From the NCBI GenBank assembly GCA_944322845.1, contig CALUQE010000002.1, forward strand, positions 62,001 through 126,000: a stretch of 64,000 nt of DNA, in the 5' to 3' direction. Source of the stretch: Candidatus Gastranaerophilales bacterium (GTDB lineage Bacteria > Cyanobacteriota > Vampirovibrionia > Gastranaerophilales > Gastranaerophilaceae). This document shows, piece by piece, positions 9,264-17,455 of the stretch. The notes beneath the pieces were generated by a model. It was not told the origin of the DNA and did not search any database. It was given only the letters and a program-made list of their open reading frames with translations. Positions within the stretch are counted from its first letter, which is position 1, and every line of letters starts with the position of its first letter. The translations under genes and the position numbers were made by a program.

Positions 9264-12260
9264 ATGACTGAGACAAAACCTTTAAACATAGACTTATCAC
9301 TCAAAAAAAACAATGTTGACGAATTTTTCTTTAATCTGAGCGAAAATCCGGAAGGGTTTAAAAATAAGGATTTCAGATATACATTGAGTTTAATTTATCA
9401 ACTTGTTGAGGACGAGTTTGAAGGTATATTTCTTTCTCCTAATTCTCCTGTGAGAAATACGAGTTTTCTTTTAATAAATGACGGAACTGCCGAGAATCCG
9501 AAGTTAAGCTTTTTTGTCACACCAACAAATAACTTTCAGTTCTATTTGAAGTCAAAAGGCTCAATGTTTCGTTTTTCTTCTAAAGAAGTTAACGGACAAA
9601 TCGGTTACATTATGCCATTGGATCTCGTTTTAGATTACTTTGGCGGTTTCGGCGAAATTGTGGATTTTTCATCACTGACTCAGACTTTTGCGTATTTTAA
9701 CAAACTTACGCATTTTGTAATGAAGTTAATTGAAAAATTGTACTTTATACCGACTGTGCACAGAAGAGAAGCCGCTTCCGGCAGTTCTTTCAGAATTGTC
9801 TACGAACCGATTATTTCTAATAAAGAATCGGCAAAAATCATCAACGAGCTGGAAAATAATCTTCCGGAAAACTTATTTATCAAAGGCGTGCAACCTAAGA
9901 ATTTTGTGGAAAGATTCGTAAGAGAATATCTGAATTACCTTATTTATAAGTTTCTGGGCATAAAGGCATATCGCTTTAAAGATATAAAATCCGGCCACTA
10001 CATGATTAAAGACCTTGAACAGCGCTGTCTGATGAAAGGCAAGGATGTTGCGGAAAATATTGCACAATGGTTTGATGAGCTTTATCTCGGCAAATACGAT
10101 TTGATACCGTTCTTTAAAGTTAATAAAGTTAGTAATGACGAATTTGAATTAAAAATTCATATCAAAAACAGAAAAACTAATGAATGTATTCTGCTTGATG
10201 ATTTGTACGAAAAAGACAAAATCTGGGATTTGGATACGGAAGATATCGGCAAAATTATAGAAAAACAGCTGAACTATGCAGTAAGGTATATGCCGGAACT
10301 TGAAACATTGTTTGAGGATGAAGACAAGTTATCACTGACATTAAGCCTTAATGAAGTTTATAAAATTATTGCACAAACAGCTTATTATCTGCAAAAAGCC
10401 CAGATTGAAGTTATTTTACCGGAGGAATTAACAAACATAATTATTCCTAGAGCTTCTATCAATGCAAAAGTAAAAGCTTCACGCTCCGCTGAATTAATGC
10501 AGATATTTAACACTGTTTCAACCAGTGCAATTTCTCTTGATGATATCTTAGAATTTTCTTATGAAGTTTCACTCGGAGATGAAAAAATATCACTTGAAGA
10601 GTTTAACAAACTAGTAAATGAAAGTAACGGGTTGATTCAGTATAACGGCAAATATATTCTTGTGGATAAAGCTGAAGGACAGAAATTAATTGACCAGATT
10701 AAGAATGCTAATCACAAGAAAATGACCAGATTAGAACTTATTCATGCTTCTATGTCAGGTCAGCTCCAAAACTACGATTTTAACTATGATGAGGCATATG
10801 CAAATGTTATTAAAGACTTTGCCAAACCTGTTGAAGTTTCTCAGCCGGATGAACTTAAAGGCGAATTAAGAGCGTATCAGATGACGGGTCTTAAATGGCT
10901 ATGGACAAACGTTTCTAAGGGCTTTGGCTGCTGTATGGCGGATGATATGGGGTTAGGTAAAACCATTCAGGTGATAAGTTTAATACTTAAACTTAAAGAA
11001 GAAAAGAAACTTAAAAATCCTGTACTTGTTATTTGTCCGACAACACTTATGGGTAACTGGATGAAAGAGCTTCAAATGTTCGCACCATCCCTAAAATCGG
11101 TTACATACCACGGTCTGGACAGAAAACTTGACTTGAACAATGACGTTATACTTACGACTTACGCCATTATGAGAATAGATGTGGAAGAAATGAAAAAACA
11201 CAGCTGGGGTATGGTAATTGTTGATGAAGCACAAAATATTAAAAACCCTGATACGGCGCAAACTCTTGCTATAAAATCATTAAAATCAGATATTAAAATA
11301 GCAATGACAGGTACTCCTGTAGAAAACAGGCTGACTGAATTGTGGAGTATTTTTGATTTTATTAATAAGGGATATCTCGGCTCATTAAAAGAATTTCAAA
11401 AGAGTTATGCAGTTCCTATTGAGCGTTTCAAAGAGACTTCAAGAGCTTCTAAGCTCAAGCTTTCTATTTCTCCGTTTGTCTTAAGACGTTTAAAAACCGA
11501 TAAACACGTAATTTCAGATCTTCCTGACAAAATGGTTATGAATGATTACTGTTATCTTGCAAAACCTCAGGCAATTCTCTACGAAAAAACACTCAATGAG
11601 ATGATGGAGAAAATCAGCGGATTTACAGGTGTAAACAGAAGGGGCAATATATTTAAGCTTATTACTGCATTAAAGCAAATATGCAACCATCCGTATCATT
11701 TCCTAAAGAGCGGAGAAATGTCAAAGGAACTTTCAGGTAAAACGGAAAAATGCGTTTCACTTGTACAAAGTATTCTGGACAACAACGAAAAAACTCTTAT
11801 ATTTACACAGTATAAAGAAATGGGTGACTTGCTTGCAAAAATTCTTGCAGAAGAATGTGAAACTGAGCCATCTTTCTTCCATGGCTCACTCACTGTTCCT
11901 CAAAGAGAACATTTGATAGATGATTTTCAAAATAATGCTGACAGAAAAGTCATGATACTTTCACTTAAAGCAGGCGGTACAGGTTTGAACCTTACCAGTG
12001 CTACAAACGTAATCCATTACGATCTCTGGTGGAATCCTGCAGTAGAAGAACAGGCAACAGACAGAACCTATCGTATAGGACAAGATAAGAACGTTATGGT
12101 GCACAGACTTATTACACTCGGAACGTTTGAAGAAAAAATTGACGAAATGCTTAAGTCTAAAAAAGAACTTGCCGATCTTGCCGTATATGAAGGTGAAAAG
12201 ATTATTACAGAGCTTTCAGATCAAGAAATTTACGATATATTCTCTCTATCCGCCGGCTAA
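9264..12260 (+). CDS. SNF2-family DEAD/H-like helicase (HepA/RapA-type bacterial SNF2 ATPase)
   Basis: A 998-residue SWI2/SNF2 ATPase. The N-terminal half (about 1-530) resembles the poorly conserved associated region found before bacterial SNF2 cores. The ATPase core starts with the Q-like ELRAYQMTGLKWL, then motif I MADDMGLGKTIQ (about 555-567), motif II VDEAQNIKN (about 652), and motif III MTGTPVENRL. The second lobe has LSLKAGGTGLNLTSA (motif V) and EEQATDRTYRIGQD (motif VI). Bacterial members remodel stalled RNA polymerase or protein-DNA complexes, or act in defence islands. No defence partners are adjacent, so a housekeeping remodelling role is more likely. AGAGAGGA precedes the ATG. 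An eight-G run follows the stop. Confidence 0.92.
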   Translation: MTETKPLNIDLSLKKNNVDEFFFNLSENPEGFKNKDFRYTLSLIYQLVEDEFEGIFLSPNSPVRNTSFLLINDGTAENPKLSFFVTPTNNFQFYLKSKGSMFRFSSKEVNGQIGYIMPLDLVLDYFGGFGEIVDFSSLTQTFAYFNKLTHFVMKLIEKLYFIPTVHRREAASGSSFRIVYEPIISNKESAKIINELENNLPENLFIKGVQPKNFVERFVREYLNYLIYKFLGIKAYRFKDIKSGHYMIKDLEQRCLMKGKDVAENIAQWFDELYLGKYDLIPFFKVNKVSNDEFELKIHIKNRKTNECILLDDLYEKDKIWDLDTEDIGKIIEKQLNYAVRYMPELETLFEDEDKLSLTLSLNEVYKIIAQTAYYLQKAQIEVILPEELTNIIIPRASINAKVKASRSAELMQIFNTVSTSAISLDDILEFSYEVSLGDEKISLEEFNKLVNESNGLIQYNGKYILVDKAEGQKLIDQIKNANHKKMTRLELIHASMSGQLQNYDFNYDEAYANVIKDFAKPVEVSQPDELKGELRAYQMTGLKWLWTNVSKGFGCCMADDMGLGKTIQVISLILKLKEEKKLKNPVLVICPTTLMGNWMKELQMFAPSLKSVTYHGLDRKLDLNNDVILTTYAIMRIDVEEMKKHSWGMVIVDEAQNIKNPDTAQTLAIKSLKSDIKIAMTGTPVENRLTELWSIFDFINKGYLGSLKEFQKSYAVPIERFKETSRASKLKLSISPFVLRRLKTDKHVISDLPDKMVMNDYCYLAKPQAILYEKTLNEMMEKISGFTGVNRRGNIFKLITALKQICNHPYHFLKSGEMSKELSGKTEKCVSLVQSILDNNEKTLIFTQYKEMGDLLAKILAEECETEPSFFHGSLTVPQREHLIDDFQNNADRKVMILSLKAGGTGLNLTSATNVIHYDLWWNPAVEEQATDRTYRIGQDKNVMVHRLITLGTFEEKIDEMLKSKKELADLAVYEGEKIITELSDQEIYDIFSLSAG

Positions 12261-12318
12261 GGGGGGGGAAATGTATTGGTAAATAATATTTGGGTGTAAA
12301 ATTTTTTGAGGAGAGTGT

Positions 12319-13056
12319 ATGATAAATTTCTTAGTTAATTCTTATTTGTCTTTATATAATATTATATTCTATGTATCAATAGTTTTACTGATTGTAGTAT
12401 TTTTTGCTTTACGTACTATAAAAATAAAATCAAAAACTGCGGGTAAGAAGAGATTCGTCTTAACTTTTATCTTTTTGCTTATTATTTATTCATTCATTCC
12501 TTATTACTATGAAAACAGAGCCAGAAACTATTTACAACACCCCCCTAGAAACATTGATAAAGCCATTGAATATAGAACAACTGCAGCAAAACTATCCATA
12601 AACCCTTTTGAAAAAAATATGCTTTATAACCATCTGGCCTCTTTATATTATATAAAAAAGGATTATCAGACTGCAGTGGATGTTCATAAAAAAGGGTGCA
12701 AAATTATAAATAATCAGGAACTTGTAAGCACAATCATTATAAGCAAAGCGTATGCCAAACTTGGTAATTATGACGAAGCCATAAAAATCTTGTTAAATAA
12801 AAATAATACAGAGCACAATGAATTGAACAAAATGGTTCTGTATAGTAGCATAAGTGCAATATTCATGGAGTTAAAGGCTTATAAAATTTCGTATAATTAT
12901 GTAAATGAGTATTTTAAAATATATAATAAACACCGCTGTATGATGATGCAGCCGCCTTGCGTGATGGTAAAACGAAGAGCAGATTTATCAAAGAAAATCA
13001 GCAGATTTGATCTTGCTAAAAAAGATGAAATATATTTAAACAAGTATTGTAAATAA
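12319..13056 (+). CDS. Membrane-anchored TPR protein (unknown function)
   Basis: 245 residues with two hydrophobic segments at the N-terminus (about 10-33 and 47-67), then a soluble region of helix pairs. HPPRNIDKAIEYRTTAAKLS, NHLASLYYIKKDYQTAVDVH and AKAYAKLGNYDEAIKIL-like stretches fit tetratricopeptide repeats. It probably presents a protein-binding TPR domain from the membrane. The start ATG has GAGGAG at good spacing. It precedes the histidine kinase by 15 bases on the same strand and is probably co-transcribed, so a link to that kinase is possible but unproven. I cannot assign a named family. Confidence 0.75.
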   Translation: MINFLVNSYLSLYNIIFYVSIVLLIVVFFALRTIKIKSKTAGKKRFVLTFIFLLIIYSFIPYYYENRARNYLQHPPRNIDKAIEYRTTAAKLSINPFEKNMLYNHLASLYYIKKDYQTAVDVHKKGCKIINNQELVSTIIISKAYAKLGNYDEAIKILLNKNNTEHNELNKMVLYSSISAIFMELKAYKISYNYVNEYFKIYNKHRCMMMQPPCVMVKRRADLSKKISRFDLAKKDEIYLNKYCK

Positions 13057-13071
13057 AGGAATTGCAAATTT

Positions 13072-14325
13072 ATGCCAGTATTACCGCCTGATAAGATTTT
13101 AAAACTTATACCATCTTTGTTTGAAATTAATATTACAGAATCTCAAACAGGAGTCAATCTATTCAGAAAATTGGAAAAATTTTTAATTTTTGATGACGGT
13201 TTTATTTATTTTGCAAATCCTGACAGCCTGCAGCTTAAATACAATTATAAAAAACACGGCTCAAACATAGTTGATACGCTCTATTCGTTGAATAAAGAGT
13301 TAAAAACTTTCGTGTTCAGCAAAGGCGGAGCAATTTTAAATTCAGAAGATAAACTTATAAAAGCTCTTGAATATACCGGATTAAAATCGTTTATTGTTTC
13401 TAAAATTTCTATAAAATCAACGGTTTTTGGCTTAATAGTTTTAGCAAAGAAAGAAGAAAATTACTATACAAAAGAAGATTTGACCGCCTTAGATGCTGCA
13501 TCCTCAATACTTTCCTATGTTCTAAAGGATTCTGAGCTGTCAAGCGTTTTTAAACTTCAGCTAAAAGCTTTAAAAGAAGGTATTATAGAAAAAAATAAGG
13601 CATACAAAACTATCAAAGAGCAAAATGAAAAGATTCTTGAGGCTGACAAAGTAAAAAATGAGTTTCTGGCAAACGTTTCGCACGAACTTAGGACGCCTCT
13701 TAATTCTATTTTAGGCTTTTCTGATATTTTAAGCACCCAATTATACGGCAATCTTAATCAAAAGCAGGAAGAATATGTTAATGATATTAAAGTATCTGCG
13801 ACCCATCTTCTGGGTATGATAAACGAAATCCTTGACATGTCAAAAATTGAAGCAAATGCCATGAAAATTGTAAAAAGCACCTTCTGGATTTCAAGGGCTG
13901 TTGATGAAGCCTGCAATATCCTGATGCCGCTTGCACAGAAAAAGAATATTACACTCAATAAAAATATGCCCGTTGATTTTGAAGTCTTTGCAGATTACCA
14001 GAAAATCCAGCAGATTTTGTATAACCTGATAAGTAATGCTATAAAGTATTCGCCGGAAAATGATACGGTAGAGATTTCTGTAAGTGCTAATAATGAAGCT
14101 TTTAAAATCACGGTTCACGATAACGGAATCGGTATTGATAAAAAGTATCACGGTAAAATCTTCGCAAAATTTGTACAACTTGACAGCGCTTATACTAAAA
14201 AAGAAAGTTCAACCGGACTGGGACTTACAATTACAAAAGAACTGGTAGAACTTCACGAAGGAAAGATTTCGCTTGTAAGTGAAGTAAATAACGGTTCAAC
14301 CTTTATTGTTGAGATTCCTTTTTAG
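13072..14325 (+). CDS. Soluble GAF-like sensor histidine kinase (orphan)
   Basis: 417 residues with no membrane segment. The N-terminal 160 residues look like a GAF-type sensor domain (LKSFIVSKISIKSTVFGLIVLAKK). A short coiled coil leads into the HisKA domain with the phosphoacceptor His204 in NVSHELRTPLNSILGFSDIL. The ATP-binding domain has the N box NLISNAIKYSPEND, the G1 box HDNGIGID, the F region KIFAKFVQLD and the G2 box STGLGLTI. All catalytic boxes appear intact. No response regulator or second domain is adjacent, so its partner must be elsewhere. AAGGA precedes the ATG. Its last 23 bases overlap the 3' end of the convergent gene on the minus strand. Confidence 0.93.
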   Translation: MPVLPPDKILKLIPSLFEINITESQTGVNLFRKLEKFLIFDDGFIYFANPDSLQLKYNYKKHGSNIVDTLYSLNKELKTFVFSKGGAILNSEDKLIKALEYTGLKSFIVSKISIKSTVFGLIVLAKKEENYYTKEDLTALDAASSILSYVLKDSELSSVFKLQLKALKEGIIEKNKAYKTIKEQNEKILEADKVKNEFLANVSHELRTPLNSILGFSDILSTQLYGNLNQKQEEYVNDIKVSATHLLGMINEILDMSKIEANAMKIVKSTFWISRAVDEACNILMPLAQKKNITLNKNMPVDFEVFADYQKIQQILYNLISNAIKYSPENDTVEISVSANNEAFKITVHDNGIGIDKKYHGKIFAKFVQLDSAYTKKESSTGLGLTITKELVELHEGKISLVSEVNNGSTFIVEIPF

Positions 14326-15073
14326 CAAGGTCACTGTTAAAGTAACCTACAATAAATTTGAAGGTTTTTAATGCCGTATCAATATGCATAGTACGCGGAT
14401 TATTACCTCTTTTTTCTTTTACCGTAATAGTATTGTTATTTAAGTCGACATCTTCGATAACATAAACGTGCCAGGTTCTTCCGTCAAGCATTTTAACACC
14501 GGTTCCGATTACAAAGCTATGTTCTTTTTCTTCATCCATGCGTTTAAATAGTTCCATAACTTCATCTTTGTAGCCCTCTAAATCTAAGTTAAAGTCTGTT
14601 TCTGCAATTACACGCGGTTCTACACCTGTAAAAATTTTCATGAAATGAGATGGCAGATTATTTTCAAACGGATATGTTTTAAACTTATCAGTTACTCTGC
14701 AAATCCACGGCTTAGATTTATATTTTTTTTCGTACTCAGCAACAGAAATATCCATGCTCCTTATAATTTCATTCGGCTGCTGCTTATAAAGCTTTTCATA
14801 TCCGCTGACAACTGCATTTGTCGGTATTGTATATTTATCCTTTTCGCCATTTTCTTTGTACAAGTAACAATTAATAAGTTTAGGGTTGTTATCATCATAT
14901 TCAATCTGTTCTTTTAAAACATTTCTCCCGTTTTCAGTATGCGAAAGTGTTTCCAGTGTTGTCATAAGATAACAGTCACTGAAATGCTGCTTTGCATGCT
15001 CAAAACTGTCAATGTCCTTATCAGTAATTGACGCTTTAAAAACAGGATAAACAGAATTAATACAACCTAGCAT
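14303..15073 (-). CDS. Calpain-like (papain-fold) cysteine protease candidate
   Basis: 256 residues, no signal peptide or membrane span. FSDCYLMTTLETLS (Cys34) resembles the calpain active-site segment GDCWLLAALASLT, and DGRTWHVYVIEDVDL (His202) resembles GHAYSV. Asn224 or Asn225 in KRGNNPR lies 22-23 residues after the histidine, close to the Cys-His-Asn spacing of calpains. This triad match is my reading, not a database hit. Most of the central region has no motif that I know. No Ca-binding or other accessory domain is visible, so it would be a bare catalytic domain. No clear Shine-Dalgarno precedes the ATG. It is divergent from the rpiB operon and its 3' end overlaps the kinase gene by 23 bases. 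Confidence 0.5.
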   Translation of the reverse strand: MLGCINSVYPVFKASITDKDIDSFEHAKQHFSDCYLMTTLETLSHTENGRNVLKEQIEYDDNNPKLINCYLYKENGEKDKYTIPTNAVVSGYEKLYKQQPNEIIRSMDISVAEYEKKYKSKPWICRVTDKFKTYPFENNLPSHFMKIFTGVEPRVIAETDFNLDLEGYKDEVMELFKRMDEEKEHSFVIGTGVKMLDGRTWHVYVIEDVDLNNNTITVKEKRGNNPRTMHIDTALKTFKFIVGYFNSDLAKKESQQ

Positions 15074-15103
15074 ATCTATATTAAATAAAAAAAATGTTCA
15101 TTA

Positions 15104-15132
15104 TTGATAAATTATTGCAAAAATGTTACAAT
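15104..15132 (+). promoter_or_regulatory. Predicted sigma-70 promoter of the rpiB operon
   Basis: TTGATA (15104-15109), a 17-base spacer, and TACAAT (15127-15132), followed after 10 bases by the AGAGGG ribosome-binding site and the ATG at 15156. Confidence 0.6.
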
Positions 15133-15155
15133 TGCTACAAAGAGGGAATTTAAGC

Positions 15156-15584
15156 ATGAAAATAATTATAGGCTCAGACCACGGAGGATTCAGCCTTAAG
15201 TCTTTAATAAAAGCGCATTTAGAACAGCAAGGCATAGAAGTTGAGGATCTAGGATGTTATAATGAAGATTCATGTGATTATCCTGTAATTGCCAAGGAGG
15301 TTGCAAAAAAAGTTCTTTTAACTGCAGGTAAAGGTATACTTGTCTGCGGAACCGGAATTGGCATGTCTATTGCCGCAAATAAATTTAAAGGAATAAGAGC
15401 TTCCTTGTGCAGCGACACATATTCAGCAAGAATGACCAGAAAGCACAATGATTCGAATGTCTTATGTCTGGGAGAAAGAGTAATAGGTCCGGGTTTAGCA
15501 CTTGATATTGTTGATGAGTGGCTTGTTACTGAATTTGAAGGCGGCAGACACGAGAGAAGAATTAATATGTTGGAGATTGAATGA
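15156..15584 (+). CDS. rpiB: Ribose-5-phosphate isomerase B
   Basis: Interconverts ribose 5-phosphate and ribulose 5-phosphate in the pentose phosphate pathway. 142 residues, the usual RpiB length. It begins MKIIIGSDHGGF, has the active-site Cys64 in LVCGTGIGMSIAANK, RASLCSD, and HNDSNVLCLGERVIG. I place the start at ATG 15156, which has AGAGGG upstream and gives the conserved beta strand at residue 1; a further in-frame ATG at 15123 lies before the predicted transcription start region ends and adds 11 unconserved residues. The stop overlaps the rsfS start (ATGA), so translation is probably coupled. Confidence 0.93.
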   Translation: MKIIIGSDHGGFSLKSLIKAHLEQQGIEVEDLGCYNEDSCDYPVIAKEVAKKVLLTAGKGILVCGTGIGMSIAANKFKGIRASLCSDTYSARMTRKHNDSNVLCLGERVIGPGLALDIVDEWLVTEFEGGRHERRINMLEIE

Positions 15585-15988
15585 GCGAAGAGTTAACTTC
15601 TTATAAATTTGCCTGTGTTGTAGCAAGGTTTCTCGAAGAAAAATTAGCAAAAAATATTTCTATATTAAATATAAGTAATGTGTCATCATTTGCAGATTAT
15701 TTTGTAATTTGTTCTGCACAAACTAATACACAGGTTAAAGCACTTACAGAAAACCTGACAGACAAAGTGAAAATAACTTTTTCCAGACTGCCTATAGGAA
15801 GAGAAAATGACGCAAAAAATCGTTGGAATTTGATTGACTACGGCGATGTTGTTGTACATATTCTGCATCAGGATGAGAGAGAAACCTATGCCATAGAAAA
15901 ATTCTGGAATCATGCTTTCAGCATACCGGAAAAAACATGGCTTGAAGAATCAAAAGAATATTCTGAATACGAAGACGTTGAGAGATAA
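15581..15988 (+). CDS. rsfS: Ribosomal silencing factor RsfS (iojap family)
   Basis: Binds ribosomal protein uL14 and blocks joining of the 30S and 50S subunits in starvation. 135 residues, slightly longer than usual because of an acidic tail. The family pattern is clear: VARFLEEKLAKNISILNISNVSSFADYFVICSA-like N-terminal half, and LIDYGDVVVHILHQDERETYAIEKFW near residue 85-110. It overlaps rpiB by four bases and is two bases from the TPR gene, so it lies in the middle of an operon. Confidence 0.92.
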   Translation: MSEELTSYKFACVVARFLEEKLAKNISILNISNVSSFADYFVICSAQTNTQVKALTENLTDKVKITFSRLPIGRENDAKNRWNLIDYGDVVVHILHQDERETYAIEKFWNHAFSIPEKTWLEESKEYSEYEDVER

Positions 15989-15990
15989 TT

Positions 15991-17061
15991 ATGGATAAAA
16001 AAGAATTAAATAAAGCTATAGAAAAAACCGTTTTAAAAATGGCATTAGATCCGAAAAATACTGATCATTATCATGAGCTTGCCAAGTATTATGCAATGGA
16101 TAATCAGTATGAAAAAGTTATTTCCGTTTATGAAAGTTTGCTGGAAATAGACCCTAAAGATTTGCAAACCTTGCTGAATCTTGGAAGTATCTGGTTCTAT
16201 TCAAAGGATTACAAAAAAGCTTTAAAATATTTCAATCAGGCAATGCTTGTTAACCCGAGCAACTATCTTGTGTATTACAATTTGGCAAATACTTATGCTG
16301 AATTAAAGAATTTTCCGAAAGCTCTGCATTTTTATAACAGGACACTTGATTTCAATTCGCAGGATCCTGAGGTATATAATGCTATAGCGCTTTTATACCA
16401 TGATTTTGAAGATTATGTAGAAGCAAGGGCTTATTATGAAAAAGCGTTGTCGCTTGATCCTGAAAACCTTACAGCGCTTGTTGATTTAGGAAATGTTTGC
16501 TTTAAACTTTTTGATTACAATAAAGCGCTTGAATATTACTATAAAGTTTTTGCACTGGCTCCTGATAATAAGACAGTAGCATTATGCATTGCAAATACGC
16601 TTGCAGTAAATAAAGATAAGCAAAAGTGCTATGATTATTTTGAAAAGGCAATAGCGCTTCCGGGTGATAATTATAAAGCCTATATTTGTTATGCCATTGC
16701 AAAATCTGACTTTAAGGACTATGAGGATGCAGTAGAATTATACAAGAAGGCTATTGAAATTAACTCTAAGGAAGCTAATGCTTATATATTATTAGGTAAC
16801 TTGTATTCAAATATTAAAAAGTTCAAAGAGGCAGAAGAGCAGTACAAAGAAGCTTTGAAGATTAATAAACTTGACCCTAGTATTTATGTACTTATTGCAA
16901 ATGTTTATTATATGAATAATGAAGTTGAACGTTCTATATACTCATACAGAGCTGCAGTAAATATGCGCCCTGAAAACGATGAGTACAAGCTTGTATTTAT
17001 ACAGGTTCTTGATGACTTTATTGATGAATACAGAAAGGATGATATCGTTGCAGCCATCTAG
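15991..17061 (+). CDS. Tetratricopeptide-repeat protein
   Basis: 356 residues made almost entirely of TPR motifs of 34 residues, at least eight in series from about residue 20 to 340. Typical units include LLNLGSIWFYSKDYKKALKY, YYNLANTYAELKNFPKALHF and AYILLGNLYSNIKKFKEAEE. No signal peptide or membrane segment, so it is a cytoplasmic protein-binding scaffold. It is third in the rpiB-rsfS operon and its end overlaps the next gene's start. Partners are unknown; co-transcription with rsfS and a Tic20-like protein does not point to one job. Confidence 0.85.
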   Translation: MDKKELNKAIEKTVLKMALDPKNTDHYHELAKYYAMDNQYEKVISVYESLLEIDPKDLQTLLNLGSIWFYSKDYKKALKYFNQAMLVNPSNYLVYYNLANTYAELKNFPKALHFYNRTLDFNSQDPEVYNAIALLYHDFEDYVEARAYYEKALSLDPENLTALVDLGNVCFKLFDYNKALEYYYKVFALAPDNKTVALCIANTLAVNKDKQKCYDYFEKAIALPGDNYKAYICYAIAKSDFKDYEDAVELYKKAIEINSKEANAYILLGNLYSNIKKFKEAEEQYKEALKINKLDPSIYVLIANVYYMNNEVERSIYSYRAAVNMRPENDEYKLVFIQVLDDFIDEYRKDDIVAAI

Positions 17062-17455
17062 ACAAATATATCCGATAGAGAGAATAATTTCAGCAGCGTC
17101 ATATTTAACTGCCGGTGGTGCGGGGTTTGTGTGGTTAATTATAGCTGCAATATTAAAAAAACATGTTACGCCTTTTCTTCTCTATCATATATTACAATCA
17201 ATCTTCCTTTCAATTTTGTATTTTCTGATTGCAACCTTTGCAGAGTTAATTTACGTTATCCTGTATAGAATTCCTGTAATCAATGCAATACCTTATTTAA
17301 TAAATATGCCATTACCTATTGCGCATGGATTATCAATAATTCAACTGATTACAACAGCAATTATTCTGTATCTTGCAATAACAGCAGGAATGGGATTATA
17401 CAGTTATATCCCTTGGGTTTCCGATATTATTAATATAAATACAGGCAGAAAATAG
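17048..17455 (+). CDS. Tic20/DUF4870-like small membrane protein
   Basis: About 135 residues with four hydrophobic segments. The pattern PIERIISAASYLTAGG, then HVTPFLLYHILQSIFLS, resembles the Tic20-like/DUF4870 membrane family, where a Y-H-x-x-Q-S motif follows the first span. Tic20 is a chloroplast protein-import component; the role of bacterial homologues is not settled. I choose TTG 17048, with GAAAGGA eight bases upstream; ATG 17039 is an alternative. It overlaps the TPR gene by 14 bases. Its stop codon abuts, without a gap, the stop of the convergent gene on the minus strand. Confidence 0.6.
   Translation: MQPSRQIYPIERIISAASYLTAGGAGFVWLIIAAILKKHVTPFLLYHILQSIFLSILYFLIATFAELIYVILYRIPVINAIPYLINMPLPIAHGLSIIQLITTAIILYLAITAGMGLYSYIPWVSDIININTGRK

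Noticed and set aside
15123-15155. An upstream ATG that would lengthen rpiB by 11 residues
   Set aside because: It lies within the predicted -35/-10 region (15104-15132) and lacks a ribosome-binding site; ATG 15156 has AGAGGG and starts at the conserved strand.
16979-17047. Longer N-terminus for the Tic20-like protein
   Set aside because: It overlaps the TPR gene deeply, and the added residues show no conserved feature; a Shine-Dalgarno fits TTG 17048.
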